Positions 1-12,333 are shown, counted from the first letter of the stretch. The stretch: DNA of 64,000 bases from Hevea brasiliensis (GCF_030052815.1 NC_079501.1:90500296-90564295), one strand, 5' to 3'. Notes: generated by a model not told the origin, from the sequence alone. Made by a program: numbers and translations.

Positions 1-1029
1 CCTTTCTAACTACATTCCTTAAGCGAAGGCTTTGCAATCAGCAGTTTTCCAACACCCATTCCTTCAGAATCGTTGTGAAATTCTTGCAATTTCTTAGGTT
101 AGGTTTGCCTTTGATATTTTCTGTTTTTAGGCATAGTTGAGATGAATGAAGATTTGGATTTATGTTTCATCAAGTGAAAACTTGTAAATTTCAACATGAT
201 TTCTAATGGTTCAAATACATCATAATTTGAAATGACATCTGTCTAAATGGAGCCAAAAAGGAATTTGACCATACCCTCCTATTTCAATCACTGTTTAGAA
301 AGTGATGATGGAACTGTTAGTTCAGCTGGGACTTTCAAGAAAGAGAACACCTCTTTTCTCTTGAACTATTCAGCTTTCTCAAATTTTCCCTCATGAGTTT
401 TTCCGTGGTCTGCAACTACCAACTCTGACAAGAGCTGTATTTTAGAGTTCTCCTATCTTGTCCTCTAGCTGATTCATTTGGCTACAAATATGGTTTGTTT
501 CATTGTACTTTGTGTATAAATGAGAAACAAAGAAGAATCAAAGTGTGAGTGAAAATACTCTGCAACTGTGGTGAAGTCATGTAATATTGAGCAGGTGAAA
601 ATGAGTTGGAGTTTTATTGGGAGTTAAAGTGAGTTGATAAAGAGTGTAATAGTTAAAAAGAGTCATATTTTATGTCTTAAAAAGAGTTATAGTTAGAGAG
701 CTCTAGACTCATTGACACCATCTTAGATGAAAAACTTTCATGATGTTAGTTACCGACTATTGAAAACTTATCAGAAAATAATGAATAGACTAGAGTTCTA
801 GAGAATTTGGTGGAGGTTGTGTTGATCTTCATTTCTCCCTCGATGGAGACTTGCTTTTCTGTAATATTGCCAAGCTGTGCCGGGATCTATGGAAACTTTG
901 GTGCTACTGAGTCATTGAGTAAATTCGTGAACCACTTAATCTTCTATCTTGATTAGTTTTATAGTAACTTTGACATACCTCATCATGCTTCAAACTTATA
1001 AATGAGGCTTCTTCATGCAAATGAATATC
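1..1029. other. Intergenic or intronic DNA, no gene recognised
   Basis: AT-rich sequence. I see no long open frame, repeat array or RNA gene. It could be intron or flank of a gene upstream of the window, since a candidate terminal exon lies near 3.2 kb. Confidence 0.5.
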
Positions 1030-1860
1030 AGGTCATGTGATGCGTAGGGAGAAAATTGTTCACCAAGTACTGATTTATAGTGGCATCCTCCAATTGTTTG
1101 CCTTCTCCATTGCATAGCTTAGTATTGACCTCTCTAGGGGTTGAGATTGGTTTGCACTTGAGCATCCCAAATTTCCATAAGAGAATCTTGTATACCTTTT
1201 TTCTGGCAAAGAAAACAACCAATCCCTTTTACTTTCCACTTCAAGGCCAAGAAAGTGTTTCGACTTTCCAAGCTCTTCCATTTCGAATTGCACTATGGAG
1301 TTCTCTTTTTTTTGAGAAAATTCACCTTCATCATATCTAGTGAATGATCAAGTTATCCATGTAAGCTAACACTCTTATCAGTTTGTCATTTCTTACAAAC
1401 ACGCTCAAATATGTTAGTGCAACTGAGTAACCACCCTTCTGCTATCTTGCTTTATCATGCTTTCCTCTCGGTGCCTGTTTTAGCCTGTATGGTTGGTACT
1501 TTTTTTTTTCAGCTTAGATGTGTAACCTGGGCAAGGCTTGCTATCAAATCCTCTCAATTGCTTTTGATATATGTCATGATCCAATTATCTGTGAAAAATT
1601 GTTTTTGACGTCTATTTTCTAAAGTTTCCAAGACTTACTGATTGAAAGTCATAGTAGGACACATAGAATAGCAATCTTGCTTATAGTACTAAATGCCTCA
1701 TCATAATCTATCCATGAGCGACCAACCAAACCATATATCTTTTTTTTTTCCTTTTTTTTAAGAAGACCAAGCCATATATCTTTCAATTGATCCGCTATGT
1801 TGAGTTTTATATTGGCAGGCTTTGCATTGTCGTCAACTCCCAAGTTCCACTTTGTTTTAG
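1030..1860 (-). pseudogene. Ty1/copia reverse transcriptase remnant
   Basis: Read on the minus strand from about 1860 down to 1030, pieces of a copia-type reverse transcriptase appear in the correct order but in different frames. They are a YGLVGRSWIDYDEAFSTISK-like block (family form: LVAKGYxQxxGIDYxETFSPV), a degraded YxLKQAPR block near 1.48 kb, a YMDNLII block near 1.36 kb in place of the catalytic YVDDLII, a block containing EELGKSKHFLGLEVES, and finally KCKPISTPREVNTKLCNGEG followed by LEDATINQYLVNNF. Frameshifts, stops and the Asp to Asn change in the catalytic motif show that it is dead. No LTR, integrase or gag was found beside it, so it is an isolated fragment. Superfamily assignment is secure; clade is not. 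Confidence 0.85.
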
Positions 1861-3195
1861 TGCTTGAACCTCTTCTTCCATAGGCTTTCTCCTTTTTTTG
1901 CTTTAAGCTTCTTTTTCTTGTTTGGTTGGTATATGTGCTAAATGTTTTTGGAATAGAAGTGTACTTTTTTTTCCAACATGTGTTTGCTGCAAAATTAACT
2001 CAACAAAAGTATTTGGAGCCTGTTTGGTATCATTTGTGCTTCTGTGCACAAGCCCTGAGACCTAAATGGGAGCTTAATTGAGAAGTAGCTAGATTCAGCT
2101 GCAATTTGGTTCTCGGAGTTTGTGCACACCCAGGTGCAGTACACTCTCATTCTTGTTACATTATAAATTATAGTTCTTGTTTGCACTATACAGGCACAGT
2201 TTTCAGGGCCTATTTTATTTGGTTTTATTTTACTTCTTGGTTGGAAAAGTAGATGAGGAAAAATGAAGTGAGAAAGGGAGAGGAGTTAAGGAGATTCTGT
2301 TGTAATTTTGCAGTTTACATATATTTAATCCTAGGCCAGTACTTCTAAGAATTGCACTGTTTAGAAATTATGCAAGAAGAGCCTCTGTTTATGTGACCAT
2401 GAACTACCTGATGACCATCAAAATAACTAAAAGAAGGTCCACCTGAAGAGTTTATAACCATCAAAATAAATATAGAAAAAAGTTATAAGAATCTATAACT
2501 TCCTGGGAGCACTTCTTGGAACTTCATTTGGTGAAAATATATAATTTTTATGGCACAATTACAGTCAGAAAATACTCTATAGACCTGTAGATCTTTTGGA
2601 ATTGGATGAAAAATATTGAGCTTTGCGAGTGTAAATACTTTAGGCAGGAAAAATGAGTGGGGCTAGGCATGTTCATCAGAGCCAACCAAATTAAACAGAA
2701 AAAGAAACAACTAATTTCATACTGGCATATATGAGTTCCTATGTTTCTTTAAACAAATTCAATATTACATCATATCGGTAGTAAATGAATTTGGCAACAG
2801 CAAAATGTTTGTTATGCCTTTGCCTATTTCCCTTTTCCTTCATTTGCCTGTATGTGTAATTGCTGAAAAACACAAGAAGATGAAGGCAACCATATAATGG
2901 ACCAGGAAATGTATTAAATTTGAAATTATAGAAGAACCATTGGATCAGCTATTGAAAATTTGATACTAGGAATATCTCGATATTAAGTGTTAATTTTCAG
3001 CCATATTTATTACATTGCCATATTTCATTTGGTCTTGCCGAGTGGTTATTGAATTAGTTTTTGAAATGACAGTATCCAATGCTATCTGGCTTAGAGCTGC
3101 TATATTGCATTTCTCATTTCCCTAATTTATTTGTTCTCTTTGTTTCTGCCAATTCTTCAGTTTTAATGTTTGTTGATCATTGTGTCTTTCTGCAG
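1861..3195. other. Gap without recognised gene
   Basis: AT-rich sequence with pyrimidine tracts typical of plant introns, but no coding segment that I can support. Confidence 0.45.
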
Positions 3196-3234
3196 GACAG
3201 ACATCATCATGAGAAGTCCCTCATTAATATTTAA
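3196..3234 (+). other. Candidate terminal coding exon of an upstream gene
   Basis: A strong 3' splice-site context (pyrimidine-rich tract ending TTTCTGCAG at 3195) is followed by 12 codons and a TAA stop at 3232-3234, then by non-coding sequence that could be 3' UTR. The short peptide DRHHHEKSLINI matches no family I know. The acceptor might equally serve a non-coding exon, or be chance. Confidence 0.2.
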
Positions 3235-3685
3235 CCAGAAACAACCAATGGCACCAATAAGATGGATGGTTGAATGTCATTGTCCTGAATGAAGTTGTAA
3301 ACAAGAACAACACAGGTGATGTGGTTTTTGCACTTGGTTTTCATTACAACATATGGTGGGATTGCTGAACTTTTTCAGGATGTTGGTTTTCTCAAAACTA
3401 AAATAATCATCAGTATAGGTTTTTGCTTTACATCAGCTTTCTGGAAACCACGTATTACAGTGTAGTATCCCTGTTAAAGGAGCGCGTGTTTTTGCTATTT
3501 TGCAAGCATTGATAGAGTTATTGTGGATTTTCACATCAAACTGATATTAATTATCTATTAAACTGCCTTAAAATGGATTTGTTGAGCTCTTGCATGGTAA
3601 GCTGGTAAATGGTAACCAGTCCTGTGGAGCAGCTCTCCATAACATGTCCTCTTGACCAGATTTAGAAAGCTGGCCATGGAGTTAC

Positions 3686-3709
3686 CTCTCTCTCTCTCTC
3701 TCTCTCTCT
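3686..3709. repeat. (CT)n microsatellite
   Basis: About twelve CT dinucleotide units in a row. Confidence 0.9.
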
Positions 3710-4773
3710 TTATGTGCAGTTGGCTCTGACCGGTGCTCGAACTTGAGATTTTATATAGTTATGTTTTTTAAATTATAAGGACTAAATGAAATTTAAAATA
3801 ATATTTAAATTGATTAGAGGGACTAAAAGAGTAAATGAAATTAAAATATAAAAATTAATTAATGTATTTTTTAATATAAAAAATTAAATAATTAATTTTA
3901 TTAAAATGGAAGAATTAAATTGTAATTTTATTAAAATATTGGTGTCTAATCCCACTTATTTTGGATATGGTCGCAAATAAATATCCAATCACGTGCCTCC
4001 TATTTGATTTGCACGATGGTTACATTTGAGAATTTTTTTTTTTATTTTTTTGAGTTTGGCCAAAGAAATCTCTATAATTTCAGGATTAAAATCTTGATTC
4101 TTTTCTCAAAGTGTTATAAGTGTATTACTCAATAAGTTGGCAGAACCTTCACTGTTTGGAATCCAAACTGGTTCGATTCACTGATTAACGCTATCATTCG
4201 TAGAATCAAAGGCTTTAAACCAAAGAATAAGGGCTGGTTTTGGTTCGAGTTAAATTAATAATTGAGAATTTGTTTTGATTTTTTTTATTTAAAAACTAAA
4301 TTATAATTTGAATCAAATTAATTCTAATTTAATTTGAATCAATAAATCATTGGTCAATTCATGTCAAATGTTATCTATAAAATTTATTAAAATTTTATAA
4401 AAAGTATTGTGATTAAAAATTAAAAATTTTTAAATTAATTTATTAATTATTTTATAAATAAAATTATTTTATTTTATTAATTTTTTAAAAAATAAAATAT
4501 ATAAAATATATCCGTTGTATAATTCATTTTCTTTTCACATTAATTTTTATAAAATTAAATTAAAATTTAATAAATTTTATAAAAAAAATTAATAATTTTT
4601 ATGAAATTATTTATAAAGTTTGGAAGTAATTACTTAATATATTTATTATATATACAATATATTAATTACAACGAATCGGTCTAGTAAATAATTATTTCTT
4701 ATTTTTGGGAAGATTTTTAAATGATTTAATAATAAAAAAAAAATCCCATTTATTAACGTGCTAAACTTGAAAA
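3710..4773. other. AT-rich upstream region of the coiled-coil gene
   Basis: Very AT-rich, with TTTAAATTAA-type low complexity at 4250-4740. No open frame is supported. It may include degraded MITE sequence; I could not define ends. Confidence 0.5.
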
Positions 4774-4780
4774 ACGTGGC
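4774..4780 (+). promoter_or_regulatory. G-box/ABRE-like core ACGTGGC
   Basis: ACGTGGC lies 31 bp upstream of the ATG of the coiled-coil gene. It matches the ACGT-core element bound by plant bZIP factors. With a position this close to the start codon it may lie in the 5' UTR, and a 7-mer can occur by chance. Confidence 0.3.
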
Positions 4781-4810
4781 AAATCAGAACTGCAAGGGAG
4801 AGAGAACGCC

Positions 4811-7800
4811 ATGGACGACTCAGGCGTGATTCTCTGTCAAATCTCTTCGCTTAAGGACATGCTCGATCAAGTTCTCTTCTCTTCTCTTACACGCAATTGT
4901 TAACGTAGGGTTTTCTTATCGTCATCATTATCAGTTATGATTCTTCACTGAATTTTTCTCTTTCTTTTTGTTTCCCCGCTTTAATCAACAATTTTTAAGG
5001 TAAATGAAGAAATTGAGGCCAATATTCAAGTAACGCGAGAGATCGAGTCGGAGATCGTGAAATGTACGGAATATGAATACACCTTGGCTGCCAGAGAATC
5101 GGAGCTCACTAAGACGATTTACGTCTCTCAATTTGAGATAATCGGATTGGTCTCCGTCACAAGTAATTCCGTTTCTTATACTCTTGATTCAATTTCGGAA
5201 AGAAAACAGTTTTAATTCAGTGATGTTCTTATTTTACATGGATATGCTTAATCTGAATTTATATTCTTTTCAAATAATTGTGTAGACGAATCAAGAAAAT
5301 CTGCCAAATTATTGGAGGCGGAACTGTCTAGTCTAAGAAAAAAGCGAGAGGAGACGCTTAAAAGAATGAACAATAAGCGGTAATTGACTGAAATAGCTTA
5401 TCAAGAGTTTGTGCAAATATACATTGTTGGTCTATTTTCCTATGGATTATGCCTCTGGGTTTTGTATTATTTTTGGACCAGAAAGGCTTCTAATTTACCA
5501 ACCTCGCCTTGCCAAGTCCAGAATGGTAGTCTGGCATTTTTCCTTGCATCTTTTCCGTTCTGGCATTATCTTATTTGAAGTCTATTTATACTTTTTATAG
5601 TTTCAAAAATAAAAGATTTTGAAGCTTTTACCATTTTTTTAGCTTCCTTAAGTGCAGCAATGTCTTGTGGGTGATGATGAAATATATTGTATATCTTAGA
5701 ACAAAAAGTAAAAATGTGATTGAGTATTCAATTTTTAGTGACATCTACGATGAAATTTCATCCTTCTGGAAGTTACTTCAAACCTACAGCTTTTAACAAT
5801 TTAATTTTGTTGTGCTAATCTTTGGCGGGTTTGAAGTACATTTATATGTAACTTTAAAATCTTTTGAAGGTCTTATAGGTCAACTGCTTCCATAGGAAAC
5901 CTGTTCTCTCACAAGTACAAAAAGGTTTGAAGTAGTATTTATATATTAAGTGTTGAAGGATTAGACATTAACTTTTGCATGCCCAAATGCCAAAGATGCT
6001 TGCTAGAGAACAATGACAGAGCCACGAATTATTTTTAGGGGGGCCAAAATAATATATATATATTGGGTAAATTTTTTTTTCTCACCAGCTTAGTGGGGAC
6101 CATGGCACCCCTTAGCCCCCCTGGGTCTGTCACTGCCAGAGAACGTTTCATCTTTGTGGTATTTAAGGCTTAAAAAATTAGTTTAAAATTCAACAGAATT
6201 GTAGGAGATTACAAACAGATCATTTAGATGTTAGAATCATAATTGCAATTAAATTTTCTACAGATTTTGCTTTTACACATGATCCATGATGCAGATAAGA
6301 TGGAAAAGAAATTTTATGAATTACATTTGTTTATTTGTTCGTTTCCACTATTTTTGGTATTCCATGTCAATTTTGCTATTTCCTAGGAATTTTAATGTAA
6401 CTTTTCCCATTTATGAAAATTAGAGTTCTTTTTAATTATACTGGAATTTTCTTGGCTTTGCCTTTCTTATTGTGTGTGAATTTTCCCATTTTGTAATGGG
6501 CATTGTTGCCTATACAAGTGCACCAGATAAACACTAGAATTGAAACTTAGCCATTAAAAAAGAATGAATAAGAACATTGGTTGTTTGTAAAATTAGTTCA
6601 CCTTGTGTTTATGTTAAGTTGGTTCTACATCAATATAGTTCCTTCTTTGACAGATCTTCCTTTGGTTCATGTTATTCTTGTGAAGAGACTGATTATGACT
6701 GTACTTAAGTTGGTTCTACATCAATATAGTTCCTTCTTTGACTGATCTTACTTTGGTTCATGTTATTCTTGCAAAGAGACTGATACTGACTCTACTTATT
6801 CTATAAAGGGAACAGTTTGCCATGCAATGCCTAGAGTTTCAGAGGGAAATTGACAAAGGAGAAAATGATGAACTCATGAAACTGTTATCAGAGAAAGAGT
6901 TTTTTGAAAATGAAATCCGTCTCTTGGATCAGAAAAATGATGTTTTAAAGAATTCAATGTTGGCATTTGTGGAAGAAGTTCTTCAGGATCTTCAGGATTC
7001 AAATTCTGGTAATACAACTATACATAATAAGCAAGTCCTTAACTTTTTATGTTTTAAAGTTTTATTGCTTCAAACTAAGGTTTCAAGCCCCACTTTTTGT
7101 CATAGTATTTATTTTGCATTTTTTTTCTTTTTTCCTGGCCACTCTAGCCATTGGACATCCATTTAGATCTTTTGGTTGTACTACATTATTAATATGTTAC
7201 TTTTTGATATGTTAGGTCTACAAATATGGCTTACATAATTTACATGCATTTCTTGGTTGACTAATTCAATCCTTTTTATGTGATGAGGTCCTTTTTTTTT
7301 TTTTTTTGATGGACATTTGATGAAATCCTTAGATAACAGATTTGTCTAGATAAAAAGAATAAGGCTATAAACATACTTGAAATTTATCTAGGTGGTTACC
7401 TTATGTTAAAGTGAAGGAATCCTTGTGATGTGCTTCACATATCAAAATATATCTTCTTAATTAATGTTCTTCCATTCTCCTCTTTTTTTTTTTTCCATGT
7501 TTTGGGTTCATGGAATATTGCATTCAAACTATCCAAACAAATATTCTTAATGTGTTGAATCCTTGTGATCTGCTTCATATATTCAAATATATCTTCTTAA
7601 TTGAGGTTGTTCTATTTTTCCTTTTTTCCCTGTTTTTGGTTCGTGGAATAGGGCTTTCAAACTATCCAAACATATATTCTTAAGGTGATGTAAAGAATAC
7701 AATCAATATGTTTGAATGAAGAAAAGTTTCCATGACATTGGGTTTAATTTTTGTCACTAACCAAAGTATTTCCAATGTACAATGCAAGTTCGCAACAAAG

Positions 7801-8524
7801 TCCACTTCTGTCAAAGAACTAAAGAGACATAAAACAATAATAACATTTTAAAACAGAATCTTAATTAAACGTGGTTGATTTAATTAATAGGTTTGATAAT
7901 TTATTTTTTATTGCAAACTAGTAGTTTTCCTGTAAACTCAACTTGATGTCCAGATTTAAGAACTATCAGCATCTACCTTTTTCTTGATTTTGTGAAAGCA
8001 TCATATTGGCCGAAAGCATCAAAACCTCACCTTTAGTTGCATCTCATTTGATATCTGAACTTTACAAAAGTGTTATTGTTAAACCCTTAAACTTATAAAA
8101 GTGTAACTATTGAACCCCTGAACTTTATACAAGTGTAATGAAAAGTTAAAGTGCATACAAGTAATGTCCACGCAATCATCAATCGCAGGAGTTAAATAGT
8201 TAACACTTTCATAAAGTTCAAGTGTCAAATGAGATGTAACTAAAAGTAAGGGTGTTACATACAATAAATGTTATACTGTTAATACTTTTTATGTTTTGAT
8301 ATTTCTTGTACTATTTGTTTGCGAGATAGTTATGCATTGAATATAAATATCTAACAATCAAATCCATTTGATCATAATAGAGTTTTTAGTGATCTTCTAC
8401 AAGTTAAATTGCAGCTTTACATGTTGAGATACAGAATATGAACCTTGAGAATGAGAAATTGCTTAGGGATATTGATGAGTTGAAGACGATGTTGCTTTCA
8501 AATTTCAACTACCATCATTCATAA
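4811..8524 (+). CDS. Five-exon gene for a 208-residue coiled-coil protein, function unknown
   Basis: Proposed exons are 4811-4870, 5000-5162, 5286-5379, 6809-7008 and 8415-8524. They total 627 nt and join in one frame from ATG to TAA with no internal stop, and every intron begins GT and ends AG. Exon phases agree at all four junctions, which is hard to obtain by chance. The first donor (CAA|GTTCTC) is weak. The product begins MDDSGVILCQISSLKDMLDQ and is rich in Glu, Lys, Leu and Asn, with heptad-like stretches at about residues 20-60, 76-105, 110-165 and 175-200, so it is probably an elongated alpha-helical coiled coil. I see no signal peptide, membrane segment or catalytic motif. Coiled-coil proteins this small often act in kinetochore, cytoskeletal or vesicle-tethering complexes, but nothing here decides the role. 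Introns 3 and 4 hold a hAT-like MITE, another MITE and local duplications. A GTAAGT-like donor just after the stop hints at an intron in the 3' UTR. Confidence 0.8.
6011..6135. mobile_element. 125-bp hAT-like MITE in intron 3
   Basis: The left end CAATGACAGAGCC and the reverse complement of the right end, CAGTGACAGACCC, form a 13-bp terminal inverted repeat with two mismatches. The flanks CTAGAGAA (6003-6010) and CCAGAGAA (6136-6143) form an 8-bp target duplication with one mismatch. Eight-bp duplications and CA-starting ends are typical of the hAT superfamily. There is no coding capacity. Confidence 0.8.
6614..6795. repeat. Tandem duplication, 91-bp unit x 2, in intron 3
   Basis: Unit 1 (6614-6704) and unit 2 (6705-6795) both start TTAAGTTGGTTCTACATCAA and differ by only a few substitutions. 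Unit 2 ends 13 bp before the exon 4 acceptor. Confidence 0.9.
7417..7688. repeat. Tandem duplication, about 140-bp unit x 2, in intron 4
   Basis: Both units start GAATCCTTGTGAT at 7417 and 7557 and share the block TTCAAACTATCCAAACA. They are more diverged than the 91-bp pair in intron 3. Confidence 0.8.
8023..8254. mobile_element. About 230-bp MITE in intron 4
   Basis: The left end contains TTTAGTTGCATCTCATTTGA. The right end contains its near-perfect inverse, TCAAATGAGATGTAACTAAA. The inverted repeat extends outward for roughly 28 bp. Inside are three imperfect direct repeats of about 31 bp built on CTGAACTTTA and AAGTGTAA. No clear target duplication was found, so the superfamily is uncertain. 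Confidence 0.7.
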
Positions 8525-9744
8525 CTAATAATGGTAAGTCTTGATATCAATTTCATACTCCTGTTTTCTAGTCATTTGCATCTTTTCTATGCTGCAGTAA
8601 TATTTGATCTTGTGCAAACATAATCTGAGTTAGCATGTGATAATTGCTGTCTCACTACCTTCCTGTCAAATTTCAATAATGAGAAGTAGAAGTAAATGTG
8701 GAAGTTAAGAGAAATGTACTCTAAAAGCAATTGAAATTATATTTTTGGGGGAGAATATAGAGAGAAATGCTTGTCTTGAAATGTATACTTTCGAATAATT
8801 TTTGGTTCTCATGCTTTAGCCAAACTGAAAATCAAACTGAAATAGAATCGAATCGTGTCAAATTAAAAAACTAAAACATAATTGATTTTAAATCATTCTG
8901 ATTTTTTTTTTAATTATTTTTATTTAAGTATTAATTTTTATTACATATTAATATAAACGATTTCTATCACAGTTAAAATCGTAATTACATAGTGTTATCA
9001 TTTATAAAAAATTATATTTATATAATTCAATTAACTTTTATCATATGACAAAATTTAATTGAATTATATAATAAATATAATTTTTATAAATTATAATAAA
9101 ATATAGTAAAAATGTATAGTTGATAAAAAAAAAAGGGAGAATCATAATGTACTCTTTAAGTTTTGTCATTATTCATGAGTCAATATTCTATTTTGATTCT
9201 ATCAACTATAGGTCCCTTCCAAAATTTTCAATATATTTTGTCAATCAATGCATAAAAGAGTAGTCAAATGAGCGATACAATTGAGACTTTTATTCCCTCA
9301 AAAGCCTTGCTAAAATCACCCATCCTTTCTAATCTCTAATCTCACTTCCCCTCGAACAACACACGCACACAGAGTCTCTCTGTCTTCTCCCTTCCTTGTT
9401 ACCATTAACTAACAATTGTGGGAGCTCTTCTCTGGTACCAAATCCTCTTTCGCTACGTCACACCTCTGCACTCGTCTTCTTTTCGTTAAGACTCCATCTT
9501 TATCTAATGTAATTCTCCAAATAAGGGATTAACTTGTGAATAATGGCAAACTCTAGAGACTATATTGTCATTCTACCATAAAATAATTTAACAAATGAAA
9601 TTTATAAATCAATAAATTACATTTAGAAAAATAAATAAATAGACTAGCAATATAGCATTGATAAATAAATAGACTAACAATATAGCATTATCAAATTTAT
9701 TTTGAATGCTTTGATTTGATGAAAAAAAAAAAACATTACTTACA
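8525..9744. other. 3' flank of the coiled-coil gene and intergenic DNA
   Basis: Holds the presumed 3' UTR and AT-rich spacer. A pyrimidine-rich stretch at about 9310-9500 (CTCTCTGTCTTCTCCCTTCC and similar) resembles a plant 5' leader, but no open frame follows it. Confidence 0.45.
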
Positions 9745-10225
9745 TCCTTTTATTGCTATTGTTACAATTTATGAGAATGTTGGATTGTTGTAAATGGTTT
9801 TTTTCCCTCTTTGAGCATGTTGCAAGTTTATAATATTAAAACTTAGAAAGTTGCTGACTTATTATAGTGTTTTCAAGGCAAGAGCAATGAGCATTTGATG
9901 CATGTGTAACATGGTGCATGACATTTTTTTTTTTTTTTTTTTGCGAATATATGTAACTCAGGTCTTGTTGAAATTGTTGTTGAGAAGAACATTTTCTTTA
10001 ATATTATAACATGCTTTTATTGCTATTGTTACAATTTATTAGAATGTTGGATTGTAGTAAATGGTTTTTTTCCTCTTCAAGTGCGTCGCAAATTTATAAT
10101 ATTAAAACTTAGTTGCTGACATATTATAGTTTTCTTAAGGTTAGAGCTGTGAGTTTTTGGTGCATGCGTAGCGTGTTGCATGACGTACATTTTTTTTTGT
10201 TAATATATATAACTTAGGACTTATT
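9745..10225. repeat. Degenerate tandem duplication, about 265-bp unit
   Basis: The block TTTTATTGCTATTGTTACAA opens both units, at about 9750 and 10015. Both continue through GAATGTTGGATTGT, TTATAATATTAAAACTTAG and a GCATGNNGTAAC/GCATGACGTAC region to a T-run. Substitutions and small indels show that it is old. Confidence 0.75.
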
Positions 10226-10440
10226 TTGTATTACTGTTAAATTATTATTAAAAAAAATATTTTTTAAAATATATTAGTTAAAGGATATTAAAAATGATTT
10301 AAAATTAAATTTAATAAATTTTAATCTTAAAAATATTAAAATAATAATTTTTTTTTAATAATATTTAAAATAATATTTTTTTTCTCCTTAAAAAATAATT
10401 TTAACTCTTTAATCATAGTGCCAAACAGACACTAAATCTG
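10226..10440. mobile_element. MITE of the GTTTGACATT family (copy 1)
   Basis: Related to the better copy at 17235-17460: an ATATATTAGTTAAAGGATATT-like left part, AAAATATTAAAATAATAA in the middle and TAGTGCCAAACAGACACT at the right end. The left end is degraded. Confidence 0.55.
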
Positions 10441-12078
10441 TTATAAGTGTGCCGTGGTTATTTGACCATAGTGTTCCAGCCTTGCACGTCAAGTGCAGAA
10501 TTCCATGAACTTGTGCAAGTAGAACGGCTTGGAATTTAATTACTGGAAGCAAGCAAAGTCATCATCATTACTTGTAATACCTACTGTATATGCTTCAACT
10601 GTTTACACATTTCCTGAGGAAAATTGGTTAAAGCGTATCTTTACAAGCAATAATATTGTAAACTTTGGCAGAGAGCTTAGCACTGTTGTGGTACCATGCT
10701 TCATTAAAGTTCGACTAGTTCTGTTTAAATTTTGAAAACCTCAGGGAAGAGGACTATCAAGCTTACAAAACTTTTGCAGTGATACAGTATTTGTAGGCAG
10801 TTGCCATTAGGGTATTGAGTCACGTGTGTAGGAAGAGACTGGTCAAAATTTTGACTTCTATGCACTTGTAGATCCTTATTCAAATTACTTTTTCTATTGT
10901 CAGTATTGGGTAGGGTTCACTGTTGGGTACATAATCACCAAGTGTATCTCTGTTGGGTCACTTTCTAGTAGGGGTCCATCTTGGTTGAGAGTTTGGCTGC
11001 TTATCAGTTTCAATGGGAATCTTTTGGGCAGAACAGATAGATAGATTTCCCTTCCCCCTCTCCACGGCGCCACCACTTTTTATTTTTATTTATTTTTTTA
11101 AATTGTAAAATAAGGGCTCTCTAAATACGATGATTATAACATTCTTAGATCCGAGGTCCGATATCATTAATTGATGTCCTCGTTACAATTAATGAGATGA
11201 ATCATTGAACATTCCGTCATCAACTCTCATTACTCTTAAGTAGAGGTAATATTTAATTATCATATTAATGTGGAGGAATCGAGGTGGAATAAGACTATCT
11301 TGATGGTAGTGGTTATGATTTTGACCCTTTATAAGCATGTGGATGATGTAGGGTGGGGCCAAAATTCATGTGAGATTGAAGGACCATAATACTATTCTGT
11401 ATAGTATTTTTTTTTTCCTTTCTGGCACCATTGGAAATTATAATTAAGGTAAGAATGGTGTTTAATACTATATCCATTTAAAAAGGTTGGAGTCTCTTTC
11501 TTATTAATTAGAGTTTAAGCATTCTAATATCATATCATTAAAATCATCTAGATAAAATTCCATTTGAAACTAATTTTTCAGAAGGGAACTCCTATTTTCC
11601 CAACTATATTTGCTGAGGTCATAACTAATTTAATTAATAAAATTCATATCGACTAATTTATCCTTCCTACAATCACTATTTATATTTTAATTTAGTTACT
11701 GTCCTATGATTTGTAGCCTATAACTTCTCTTACATCTTATCTAATAAGAATTAAAAATAAAGAAAAAAAAAGGTCTAATAGCCTATGAGTGTAAACCATC
11801 ACTTTTTTTATGAACTCAAACTTCAAAAGAACAGTCGATCAATTGAGAATTCGATTTTCTATTTTGCTCTTTCATTGAAATATTATGCCAGATGTAATAG
11901 TGGCTTCTCTTATCACTATTGAAGAAGAAGAAGTATCAATAATTTATATGAATACTAGGGGAAGGCATACCAAAGTTATTAACAATCACCAATCTTTTCA
12001 AATTTATTAATTTATAATTTGTTACTATAAATTAATTTAATTATTTAATATTAGTTTAAACCTTATTATGTCACATTC
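10441..12078. other. Intergenic DNA, no gene recognised
   Basis: Mixed-composition DNA at 10441-11060, less AT-rich than its surroundings, then AT-rich sequence. I found no open frame longer than about 70 codons and nothing resembling a known protein. It could hold UTR or decayed gene sequence. Confidence 0.4.
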
Positions 12079-12106
12079 AATAATAATAATAATAATAATA
12101 ATAATA
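12079..12106. repeat. (AAT)n microsatellite
   Basis: Nine AAT/ATA units in a row. Confidence 0.9.
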
Positions 12107-12330
12107 CAGATTCATACATTCTTTCACTTGTGTTTTAAATATATCGTAAACCAAATTTAAGAAAGGAAAATCCTATAAATTCATCATGCCTCCATTAAAA
12201 CTCTATAGGAAGTCTCCTTGCTTCGTTCTAGGCAAAATTCATTCATAGGACATCCTTCATAATACATAGATCAAACTATTATTCACATCTCTAAGCTCAA
12301 TTACTTTATTCAAATCCAAATGGATTTGAA

Positions 12331-12333
<3 letters not shown>

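Noticed and set aside
10529..10735. 68-codon frame
   Set aside because: There is no family resemblance and no splice or promoter support. It is noted only as part of a low-AT block of unknown nature.
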